Part shown: piece after piece, positions 12,300 through 22,140 of the stretch
Layout of the letters: every line of letters starts with the position of its first letter
How positions within the stretch are numbered: position 1 is the stretch's first letter
Assembly (NCBI RefSeq): GCF_014529535.1
Contig: NW_023503608.1
Location: 2,418,001-2,482,000, forward strand
Direction: 5' to 3'
Length of the DNA stretch: 64,000 bases
Origin: Bradysia coprophila
Taxonomy: Eukaryota; Arthropoda; Insecta; Diptera; Sciaridae
Program-made: the position numbers and the translations under genes
The notes under the pieces: generated by a model
Database searches by the model: none
Told to the model about the DNA's origin: nothing
The model's input: only the letters and a program-made list of their open reading frames with translations

Positions 12300-12865
12300 T
12301 CAGTCGTAGGTGGATGTTCTCGTTTTTTCACCGGATTCTGCAAGTAAGTGGCAATTTAAGCAAAATTCTTCACCTGCAAACTCTTTCAACTTTACCTTTT
12401 TGTCCCATTGTTGATGCAAGTATCTCAGTAAAATGTTTTTCTTTTCTGTCACTATAACTGCAATTGGAATAGACGAAATTAGAAATTTTTTGTCTGGGAC
12501 AGATTTAGTTTGGTATTTACTTTGATCGGAAGGGATGTCTATTGTGGGTAAATAGACAGAAGGACGACGTAATGATGTGCGAATTCCGTTTTCTGTATTA
12601 AACAACGCAAAATTCTGTTCGTCGTGACACGGAAGATCTTTCAAAAATTCGCTGATCGACTGAAACAACAGAAGTCAATCGGTTAGTTTCATTGTAAACC
12701 GCATTCGGATAGGTTTTACATCCACAACACTTTCACTATTTACACTTCTAGACATTTTTATCAGTTTCCAATGTAAATGGAACTGAGAACGCACGGCGAT
12801 TAAATGTTTCTAGAGAATTCTGATGCAAAGGGTTAGTTCAAAAATGTTATTGAATTGCTTACCAT
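12300..12865 (-). CDS. DDA1: DET1- and DDB1-associated protein 1 (DDA1)
   Basis: Small cofactor of the DDB1-CUL4 (CRL4) ubiquitin ligase, part of the DDD complex with DET1 and DDB1. I assemble three coding exons: 12,863-12,865 (the ATG alone), 12,521-12,659 and 12,300-12,457. The introns are 203 and 63 nt with GT..AG ends and matching phases, giving 99 residues (the human protein is about 102). The protein starts [11 protein letters not shown], carries the family signature RRPSVYLPT at about residues 33-41, and PSDQIIVTEK followed by [14 protein letters not shown], nearly identical to the animal consensus. Translating straight through the second intron gives a longer frame with a non-family insert, so the spliced model is preferred. 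The C-terminal tail is divergent. Homology is certain; the ATG-only exon rests on the ATGGTAAGC donor context and the family's usual N-terminus. Confidence 0.95.
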
Positions 12866-13484
12866 GTTTTTAATGGTCTAAAATTTATTTCTAATCAATT
12901 TTATTGATCAATATCCACTTGTAAACGAGATATCTGCGTGTTTTTTTATCACAAATTTTGATGTGTGTTTCGTATGAACGTCAAATTTAGAAATTAATGA
13001 CAGAAGCGATTTTCTTCGACATTGCATCGAAAATAATTGGATTTCGTCGTCCATATGGCGTGACTCTACCCACTAATATTAATCGTTTTCGTTTTTTTAA
13101 ATTTGGTCTGATTTGTTTTGCAACAAGTTTTGCAATAGTTATTTGTTCAACGATGGACAAATAAGTTGGAAATTGCATTTCTAGGATTGTTATTTGTGTC
13201 CAGAGCCTTATTTTGTGCAGTACGAAGCGTTTTGTTATTATTCCCAGAGGCTACACTTTATGTGAGAAAATAATCATTTTTTGTCCTAAAATGGCGAGTT
13301 CAAACATATTGAACATATTGCGTGAGAATATAATTATTATCTCATCTAAAATGGCTGAATAAAGTGGACAAAAATGCGGATTTTCGCAAAACGACAGTAT
13401 GAAAAACGTTGTGTTCACCTCAGGGAGAAAATAGGAAATTTCACCAAGAGCGACAGTTTGCGGCCAGATCGAAGCTTGGTTAAC

Positions 13485-13612
13485 ACATAAGAATTCGTTC
13501 AGGAACTAAAAATTCGTTACCTAAAGTGAAGATCTTGACTCATTTTATATGAAAGAAGTGTCAAAATTATCACCAGTGAAACTTAACGAAGAGTTCCTGA
13601 ACGAGTTTTAAC
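13485..13612. repeat. Inverted-repeat MITE-like element
   Basis: Ends AATTCGTTCAGGAACT (13,492-13,507) and AGTTCCTGAACGAGTTT (13,592-13,608) are reverse complements with one mismatch. There is no internal ORF. Confidence 0.65.
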
Positions 13613-13900
13613 TATTCCAACTTTTCCCGAGTTAACGAAGACTTTCAATGTTTCAGCGGAGGGGAGAAAATGACTAAATTGTGAAAAATTACAAAAATTT
13701 AAAAATCAAACTTGACGAATGATTAAATGGACATACAATTGTTAAAACTTCCCTATGTGCAGAATAAGCACCAGCTGATCTACTAACACACACTTACCGT
13801 AAGATAAACAATCAAAACACATTCTGCACAATTTGGTTACTTATTCATACGTGTTATGTGCACGCATAGATGACGTTAACGTAGGTTGTCTTTGAATTGT

Positions 13901-14116
13901 TTACAATCACGGCAGAGTAAAATAAACCAGGCAGGAGCGGTTCATTTTTGAAATGTCAAATAAGGGACCTAATACACGGGATGAAAATGAACTCAAATGA
14001 ACACTGACCTAAATTGAACAACTTTATTCGCAGAAAATATAGGGATACTAGATTATTCAGTTCCCTAGTCATATCAGCGCTCCTGCCTGTTTAACTTTAC
14101 TCTGTCGTGTTACAAT
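13901..14116. repeat. MITE with ~30-bp terminal inverted repeats and TTACAAT target duplication
   Basis: The element at 13,908-14,109 has ends CACGGCAGAGTAAA and TTTACTCTGTCGTG, with the repeats extending inward to CAGGCAGGAGCG / CGCTCCTGCCTG. TTACAAT flanks it on both sides (13,901-13,907 and 14,110-14,116). A 7-8 bp duplication would suit a hAT-like element, but no transposase is present to confirm this. Confidence 0.75.
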
Positions 14117-14953
14117 ACAAAGTGTTTTTGTTTGTACACCAGCTGGCGATATTCATATAGGAAACTTTTAACAATTGTATTGGTCACCTCCATCCAATGC
14201 AAAAGTAGTTTCGACAGTATTTTCTTCGTTAAAATAATCCATAAATGACGTCAATGTGAAATATGAAACTTAACTTTTGACTTTAGAGCAATTGCCGTAT
14301 TATTGAAGGACAAAGTGACAAATTTTCTAGGGTGCATGAAATTCTCTCAATCGTGGACAGCAGAAGATTGTGTTTATTGAAACATTTAAAATGTCTATTT
14401 AATGGAGCGCGATATTCTTTGTACCCGAGGGCGCAAAAAACATATACAATTTCCATCTTCTGATGGAAAGGTCACACATAAGAGAAATGCTACTTCAAAA
14501 AAAAATCTTTTTAATGACAGGGGACAAAATCACAGAATCATTCTCTTAATTTAGGCCCTCGGCATGAAACGTTGTCGACATTTCAATCATATTCCTCAAT
14601 GAGCTCAACGACCATTCCTAACAAAACGATATTCTTGAGTGAAGACAGTTCTCGCTACTAGATAGATAGTTCGTGGATAATTAAATTTGCACAGAGTACC
14701 TCCTAGAAGCCCTCAAGAGTAGCAAATTCTTCAGAGTAGGTTAGTTACGATATAACTCATAAAAACCTTCACAAGCAACATCTTTTTTTCGGTAGTTGTC
14801 GGTACAGATACAATCTTACTACTTACAAGCTTACTGTTGAAACTACTTAGTACAATTAAACTATTAAATTCAATGCTTTCGTGGTTTATTCTGACAAAAT
14901 TTTATGTTTGGTTGGAAATGAGTCGATTTCGTAGCTCGTAAAATAAGTACTGC

Positions 14954-15722
14954 TTAGAAAAATCCAGAAGCACCCGCTTCACTTTTTCCACCGCATCCTT
15001 TGCAAGTCAATCCAGACACACCTAAAATGAGATGCGGAATGAAAAGTTTACGTTTCGTCTAGCAACGGAAAATATGGAAATTTTTACATTTATCACAACG
15101 TCCACAATGCCACTCTCTCCACTCTTGGCAAGTTTGGCACGTAACGCAATGCCAAGCGTTATCGTTATTGAAAACATCGTTTCGGCAGAACGAAAAGAAG
15201 TATAAGGAAGCGAAAGCGTCATCTGAATTACTCGACAAAAGCATTCGAAATAATTTTTGGGATTGAGCCAATTTTTGATCAGCCGGTAGTTTTTTCCAAG
15301 CTTTTTGCCACTTTTTGAAGTCGTCGTCGTCTAATAACTCTTCGTTGCTGAAAAACTCTGATTCAAAACCAAGCCAACCAACTCAACTGTGTATAATGAT
15401 ATGTATACCTGTCACACTTCAAAATGCGTTCTTGCAAATTGTCTCGGTCTACCGACTTCAAAGCACTTCCACCGTTACTGTTTTTGATGAGCCACTTCGC
15501 GAAGCAGGGGTTTGCATCGCATTTTTCCTTATCTCCGAAAAAATATACGAGATGATTGAACATGTTTGCACATGATCCAGTACAGCCACAAGATGGGCTG
15601 CATCCACTTCCGTATTTATAGCACGAGCACGAACGCGACTTACACGATCCACTGCCACATTTACATAATTCCGGCTTCTCGAAGTTCGGGTCCTTTTCGG
15701 TGATTTTTCCACGCATAGCCAT
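14954..15722 (-). CDS. Cysteine-rich CXC-like putative zinc-binding protein
   Basis: I do not recognise the gene. Three coding exons fit: 15,409-15,722, 15,088-15,347 and 14,954-15,021, with introns of 61 and 66 nt, GT..AG ends and consistent phases, for 213 residues. Residues about 20-52 hold a dense cysteine array ([16 protein letters not shown], then CSPSCGC and C) resembling CRC/CXC or KIF4-tail-like zinc-cluster motifs. An aromatic segment, [11 protein letters not shown], follows. The middle is acidic then lysine-rich and helical ([19 protein letters not shown]). The C-terminus has a second cluster, [21 protein letters not shown], completed across the last intron by [12 protein letters not shown]. 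Two paired-cysteine clusters suggest bound zinc, perhaps a chromatin or nucleic-acid role, but that is inference. ATG at 15,722 is the first in frame; a second lies two codons later. The gene is head to head with the obstructor-like gene, 722 bp away. Confidence 0.75.
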
Positions 15723-16444
15723 TTTCACGGTATTCACAATGTGAGTTTTCGTCTCGTAAATGGACTTTTATCAAAGGTTAGTCTGGGTATGAACTTTAAA
15801 TAATTCGAATTAAAGTTGAACTATTCGATTCTTCTAGTTTCGCCTTACAAAACAAATTAAATTTCTTTGAAAACTTGGCTGACTGCGTTTTTGAAGCAAT
15901 TTTAATGGTTTCTAGTTACCAATCTCAATCTGTACATAAATGACAATAGCACTCCGTTTATTTTTATCAGGAATACAAGCTGATGGGAGTCAAAAACATC
16001 ATACAGATTGCATGCGATCGTCATACCTCCTTGAAGTATATTTTTGTAACAGGATAACTGATTCATCTGCAGCCATAATATAGATTCATTTTAAGAAAGA
16101 CATCCATCGACCAATCCTTCACAGAAAGACATTAACGATCTAAGCCACTTCCATATATGGGATAGTTTCATAAATTACATATTTGCAAGAGGGGAAGGGG
16201 TACCTCGCTGGAAGTCATAAATATATTTTCCAATGTTTCACACAGTGAATAATGGTGGAATATATTTCCAAGCAACCTCCATAACTTAAGTTATGATTGT
16301 GTTGATCTTATGAATTATGTACATCCAACTGATGGTAGGGGACATTGCACAAGAAAGACAAGAAATTGCTGTTCAATACAAAAACGTTTCAGTAATTTGT
16401 CCATCAGCAACAGTGGTGGTTCGCTGAGTTTTATACACCCAAAA
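15723..16444. promoter_or_regulatory. Shared upstream region of two divergent genes
   Basis: This 722-bp gap separates the starts of the minus-strand cysteine-rich gene and the plus-strand obstructor-like gene, so it must hold both 5' ends unless non-coding exons lie further away. I see no strong TATA or initiator that I would commit to, and no coding exon. Confidence 0.4.
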
Positions 16445-17340
16445 ATGTGGCATTACCTATTTCCTTTGTTTATATTCGCTAGTAAGAAATCAAGTTCGTT
16501 TGCATGGTTACAACATTGTTGCATAATAATATTTGTGCTGGTGTTCATAACCGGATTGTGCGATCGGTAGTTTAATTTAATCATCTTATATCATCAGTCT
16601 CTCAAGCAGTTTTTGCATCTGTAATAAATACTCAGAAGTTTGAATGTCCCACTGGAAATGGATCATTTCCTCATCCCACTCAATGTGATAAATACTACGA
16701 CTGCAAAGAAGGCATCGCTGAAGAAGTGTTGTGTTCAGATGGTCTAGTTTTCAACGGGAATCTTACAAGACCAGGAAAATGTGATCAAATATTCAACGTG
16801 GATTGCGGTGTCCGCACAAAATTACGTGAGTTTTTGCCAATGTGCAGGGCGAAACAGAGTGACATAAATTCGATATTTCTTTTAGAAACACCTAGTCCTA
16901 CAAGTGAATACTGTCTTAGAAGAAATGGTGTGTTTCCTCATCCGGACGACACTATTTGCGATATCTTTTTTATTTGCGATGACGGCGAACATAGCGAAAC
17001 AAAATGCGCAAACGGATTGCATTTCCAAGCGTCTACAGGTCAATGTACTTGGCCGAATGTAGTCAATCGAAAAAATTGTGTGGATCAGAAACGAAAGCTT
17101 GTGGATGGATTTGTGTGCCCTGGTGGACCGAATAAGGACAAGTCAGGACAAGTAATCGTAAATCCTCATTACCCGCATCCAACTGATTGCGAATATTTCT
17201 ATGTGTGCGTCGATACCGTTGAACCAAGAAAATTGCGATGCGACGATATGCAAGTATTTAATGAGGAGAAAAAGACTTGTGATGCTCCTGCTAATGTTCC
17301 TGGATGTGAAGACTGGTTCAGCGGTGATGATGAAAAATAG
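16445..17340 (+). CDS. Obstructor-A-like chitin-binding (peritrophin-A) protein
   Basis: Secreted cuticle-matrix protein of the obstructor/CPAP3 family, which binds chitin in epidermal and tracheal cuticle. Exons 16,445-16,481, 16,598-16,825 and 16,886-17,340 join in phase (introns of 116 and 60 nt) to 239 residues. The start MWHYLFPLFIFAISQAVFA is a signal peptide split by the first intron. Three six-cysteine ChtBD2 domains follow, at roughly residues 28-85, 93-150 and 160-230: the first has QCDKYYDC and FNVDCGVR, the second ICDIFFIC and CTWP, the third HPTDCEYFYVC and a CDAPANVPGCEDW ending. Three domains and that last motif are typical of the obst-A branch, so I infer an obst-A orthologue or close paralogue. 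I leave the symbol blank because the family has several members. Confidence 0.9.
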
Positions 17341-17586
17341 GTGTAGGTAATCGTTTTTGGGTTTCGTAAACTACAAGTAAAAAACTTTTCACCATCATTT
17401 CCGTCTTTAACAACAACATTCATTCGTTCCTGTTGATGTTGACACTCTTGGCCTCTTGTGAGTATGTAGAACTGATCTTTTCGTACATTTTCTTATTTAC
17501 GATGTCCATACAAATGTCGTTGTATTATCCTGCTCATCGGAATTGGAGAACCGCTAATTAATTTCGAATGGACTGGGAGTTGATGG

Positions 17587-17592
17587 AATAAA
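17587..17592 (+). terminator. Candidate polyadenylation signal of the obstructor-like gene
   Basis: A canonical AATAAA occurs about 250 nt after the stop codon of the chitin-binding gene on the same strand. In such AT-rich DNA the hexamer also occurs by chance. Confidence 0.4.
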
Positions 17593-17599
17593 TTTGAAA

Positions 17600-18417
17600 T
17601 ACAAAAACGTCCATTATCAAAGTATCTCCGTTGGGCTCTGAACTGATTTAAGTCACGCATCAATATAAGTAAGGTTTGGTGATGTTCGTTTATCGTCGCT
17701 GGAAACTGTCCAGAAAATTACATTAAAAGAAGTTTCAAGGGAAGAGAGGATATAAAAAAATCTTAAAAAACAGTAACCGGTTATCGGTGGAACTTGATGG
17801 GATACATAACACCATCTAAACTAAAACACTTTCATTAGGAAAAATCTGAGGGTTTCCAAAATGATCTCTCACTAAAAGTTTCCTAGTCACACTTTTAAAG
17901 TATTGTAGGGACGAGTGGAGACAATACCGATATAATGTAACTAATGATTCCTAATAATGTAGAAGAAGTAGAAGACGAAAAGCGCGCACTATTAGTCTCC
18001 TAACATTTATCACTTGCCATTACGAACGTAAACAAAACACAACATTGTGATAGAATATGGGAGATTTAGGTAAGAAAATATTATTCGACACGATTGATGA
18101 ACGATAATAGTGTAACTACGAAGCTTACAAACGAAATTATAATTGATGACTGGTGCCATCTTTTGATGTATAGACCATCGCGATACAAACCAGACATCGG
18201 ATACAAACTTTGTCGAAATCGAAACAAACGAGCCATCAGAACAGTCGGAGCGTTTGCTGCGACTGAGCCCCGTACAAACCCGTATATCTATTGCGTACGT
18301 GACCCTAGTGCGTCTGTCACCCTACTTTGACCGTAAGCCTATGCGCCGGTTAAAGTAGTTAAAGTAAAATTATTATGTAATGTGTACATCTTAGAAATTG
18401 CACATAGCGCAATTACG
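17600..18417. other. Gene-free stretch
   Basis: No supported exon. The last part (about 18,268, AGCCCCGTACAAACCCGTA) resembles the end of the element that starts at 18,418. Confidence 0.4.
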
Positions 18418-19677
18418 AAGCCCCGTACGACGTTCCTTTCAAATAAAACCAAAATTTCAAATAGCCCTAAAATTTTAATTTATTGAGTATAAATACACAT
18501 AGGGCCTAGTATCGGCCTCAGTCCGAGGATCCAAATTTAATTTATTTTTCAACTACATTCTATTCGGCCTTTGATTACCTTCCAAATGAAACAAAAATTA
18601 CGAAAAACGGATGAAATTTGCTCGAGTTATATGTAAAATACACATAGGGCCCTAGTAGCGGCCTTAGTCCGAGGACCCAAATTTAATTTTTTTTCAACAA
18701 CATTCTATTCGGCCTTTGATTACCTTCCAAATGAAACAAAAATTACGAAAAACGGATGTTTGCTCGAGTTATATGTAAAATACACATAGGGCCCTAGTAG
18801 CGGCCTTAGTCCAAGGACCCAAATTTAATTTTTTTTTCAACAACATTCTATTCGCTGTTCGATTATCTTTCAAATGAAACAAAAATTACGAAAAACGGAT
18901 GAAATTTACTCGAGTTGTATGTAAAATACGCATAGGGCCCTAGTAGCGGCCTTAGACCGAGGACCCAAATTTAATTTTTTTTCAACAACATTCTATTCGG
19001 CCTTTGATTACCTTCCAAATGACACAAATATTACGAAAAACGAATGAAATTTACTCGAGTTCAATGTAAAATACACATAGGGCCCTAGTAGTGGCCTTAA
19101 TCCAAGGACCCAAATTTAATTTTTTTTTCAACAACTTTCTATTCGGTGTTCGATTATCTTTCAAATGAAACAAAAATTACGAAAAACATATGAAATTTAC
19201 TCGAGTTATATGTAAAATACACATAGGGCCCTAGTAGCTTTTCACTTCTAAGGCCCTAACTCACGCTCCACTCACCCGATTTTAAAAAACTTTTTTTTCC
19301 TGGATTGGTATTAACAATACCTATCATTTGCCGTGTCATTTACATTTCCATCGTTTATTTTGCCATAAATATCACCAAAAGACCTTAAATCACTTAGGTG
19401 GCCCTAACTCACGAAGGGCCGACCCGAATATGCCCATCTTCGAACTTAGCCTCACTATTTTGACTATCTTTCAGGGAAAAAAAAAATTTTGAAATCGGAT
19501 TTGATTTACTCAAGATATCGACGTGACGGACAGACGGACAGACGGCCCAAATTTTTATTGCGGATTCGTCATCTATGAACATAGGCAAACACTTTGCCCT
19601 TACCGTCTGCTTCGAATTCCATCAATTACACACGGCATCGTAATCCTATAAGCCCCTTCGTACTTCGTACGGGGCTA
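18418..19677. mobile_element. Non-autonomous element with AGCCCCGTACGA ends and an internal tandem array
   Basis: The left end AAGCCCCGTACGACG and right end CTTCGTACGGGGCT are inverted copies, about 1.26 kb apart. The right end is itself a small palindrome (19,651-19,676). The left two thirds is a ~145-bp tandem array; the right third contains a triplicated GACGGACA (about 19,533-19,555), then TTTTTATTGCGGATTCGTC. There is no coding capacity. A related, array-free segment occurs at about 35,890-36,140. Confidence 0.6.
18486..19245 (+). repeat. ~145-bp tandem repeat array (five to six units)
   Basis: The unit is marked by ACACATAGGGCCCTAGTAG, which recurs near 18,494, 18,639, 18,782, 18,929, 19,073 and 19,221 (spacing 142-148 bp). 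Each is followed by GGACCCAAATTTAATTTTTT, CAACAACATTCTATTCGG and AATGAAACAAAAATTACGAA. Units are 85-95% alike by eye. Confidence 0.85.
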
Positions 19678-19699
19678 AAAATGAACAGGAAACGGGGTG

Positions 19700-20510
19700 C
19701 TGGCCTCTGTTCAATTTGTGTTGTCCTTCTATGATTGTTTCAGTCCATAAGCCGAGTACTTTGAAATGTGTGGAGACTATGTCTATTAATATAATCCCAA
19801 ATGATCTCATTGAGTAAACGTTTCTCAGTAAAGCTTTACTTATAATTCTAGTTTTTGTGCAGCAGCAGCAGTCAACATATAAATTGTTGCTCAATTTGAA
19901 TAGGAATGTTCCAATACGAATAGTTTACTTTCAATTACTGATGGAAGTGAGGTAAATAAATATTAGGTACCTAAAAATGTTGCATCTACTGTGTTTGTAG
20001 CCACATGAATCCCAGCCCATTTCACACAATAGTTTACAGTTTGCATTCAAGAATTTCTCTGAATCACCATTTCCTTCACACAGCATAGCCTCGTTCTATG
20101 AAATTCAGGCATACTCTACCTTTGAGCTTTGAATCCGCCTGATCTGCATACAACGTTACAAAAGTAAGTCGGTGAACAGTCCCCCTTTTGGACCACAATC
20201 GGTATTTAGAAGGCATTGGTCGTTATGGTTTTCACACCATCTATCTCCCAAATTGGCCGGCATTAGTAATTGCAAACATTTCGACCACAACACAGGCGAG
20301 TATTATAAAAACTTTCATTTTTATTTGTTTTACGGATAAGACTACGTTGGCCTGGTTATTGAAATTTGAACTCAATTCTTTCTCATAGAAAAACCCCACC
20401 TCACACTGAAGAAAAACTCAAACTGATGAAAATGATTGACGCTTTATTACACCTGTTTCTGTGAATTTCGAACGTTTTACCCCATTTATATACAGTTTTT
20501 CGAAGCAAAT
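19700..20510. other. Gene-free stretch
   Basis: I see nothing supported here on either strand. Confidence 0.4.
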
Positions 20511-20889
20511 AGGTAAGGTAATTTATCGTAGTTCGTGCTATTTCACAACATTTTGAGTTTGAGCATTGATAACGTGGAAAGTGTTGTTGGAATTGGCTTA
20601 GACTGAGTGTCAACTCGGAGTATGTTTAATTAATTAACGATTAAATCAATAATTTCATGAAAAAGTTTTAATAATTAAGAGCAACTTATTGATGATGCAG
20701 CTTCGTGCTATGTTGATCGCGGTTCGTGCTTTTGTATGAAACTTACTTCGTGCTACCAGACAAGAGTCATAGCACGAAACTAGATACATCGAATCAAACT
20801 TCGTGCTATCAAATTTTTTGCATGTAAATTCCCATAAGCGAACCACGATCATTTTTTGATAGCACGGACCCAGATAAGTTACCTTACAT
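20511..20889. repeat. Inverted-repeat element with seven copies of TTCGTGCTA
   Basis: Ends AGGTAAGGTAATTTATC (20,511-20,527) and GATAAGTTACCTTACAT (20,873-20,889) are inverted copies. Inside, the nonamer TTCGTGCTA or a one-off variant occurs at 20,532, 20,702, 20,723, 20,747 and 20,800 on + and at about 20,770 and 20,860 on -. Repeated subterminal motifs of this kind are typical transposase-binding sites of DNA transposons; no transposase is present. Confidence 0.65.
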
Positions 20890-22140
20890 GACTTCACGTG
20901 TGCAAATATTGATTGAATAACGGAAGGCAGGTGCTATGCAATTTTTTTTAACACAGGTTCTTGATCTTGTCCTCGACCGTTCATTTGGCATTAGGTGCCT
21001 TAGTTAGAAGATTATATTTCACAAAACACATGCACTGCACATGTAAGATCTTCCGCGGCTGGAATCACATTTAGAGTAAATATTTGGAAAGATGCACTGA
21101 CTTATTGGTTCTTTTAAATACGACAAAAATAACGTTCAAAAATGAGAGACAAATTTTTAGGAAGTATAGTTGTGTGAAAATTGGCAAAACGAGGCGAGGT
21201 GAGCATACAGTCACCTTGTAAAGACGGGAATGTAAGAATAACGTCGGATGTCTGACCGTTCAAAATTCCAGTTTTAATTATTGCTGAAACTATCGTAAAA
21301 AGTTTATCAACGTAAGAACAATAGGTGGCCGATTACTGGCTCATGGCCGAAAATGCAGGAAAATACACGAGTCCACATCATTAATGTATGAAAACAAAAC
21401 CAAAGCGACATACATATGTATGCAAATCAGTGATGCTGTTCAGGTTTAAAATCGTGATAGCTCTATAAGTATGCATTTCTGAGATGTAGAATGCATGATC
21501 GAGTCGACCAAATCGACCACCGAAATACACCTCCTAAATGGGGGAAGAGTATATTTAACTTCCCAAAGTGCATACGTTGTTGTGCATACTCTGTCTGGTA
21601 ACACTGAATCGCGGACGCCATTTATCTATGTCCTAAAACGACCAGCGAGAGCCGAACGAAATGGTGTAACCTTAATTACTTGTTCTTTACCTTTTCTAAC
21701 AGATTGTGAGTAATTCGCAATATAATCTGCGACTCGTGTTGAATGATCGTCAAGTTCTACGATGTTGGCATTTCTTTACTGTATCAATAAAAAACCATTA
21801 AACTTAACGAATAATTTATTTACAAACCGAAAATATATATATCAACTCTCAACAAAACTAACGTGGATTATTTGAGAAGTATATCGTAAATTAGACTAAA
21901 TAAATAAATTAGACAGAAAATTAAGTATAGAGGTACCAGAACATTTGTTTTTCTACTTAGACTTGCGTACAAAATATGTTACCGTTGCGCTTAAATTTTA
22001 TAAGATTTGGAATCCATTGGGATTATTTCGTATTCGATTGTAATTTTGAATTCATTTTTATTGCGATCATACTTTTAAAAAGTCGCTAATTGCCAGACAA
22101 TTCCAAAGAGCTGACACATTGACCCGAATGTATTTATATA
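20890..22140. other. Gene-free stretch 3' of the large secreted-protein gene
   Basis: It contains the presumed 3' UTR of the minus-strand gene ending at 22,141. A motif near 21,590-21,640 (GTAACACTGAATCGCGGACG) matches a similar one near 3,899. Confidence 0.45.

Larger units (their letters stand above)
12866..14953. other. Intergenic region with two inverted-repeat elements
   Basis: No exon is supported here. Between the two elements listed separately, the sequence near 13,405-13,440 (AACGTTGTGTTCACCTC, GGGAGAAAATAGGAAATT) recurs in diverged form at 55,925-55,960, so part of this stretch is dispersed repeat. Confidence 0.5.

Noticed and set aside
16310-16570. 86-codon frame at the start of the obstructor-like gene as a separate gene
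   Set aside because: Its ATG at 16,445 is the start of the spliced gene; the rest reads into intron 1 after the GTAAGA donor.
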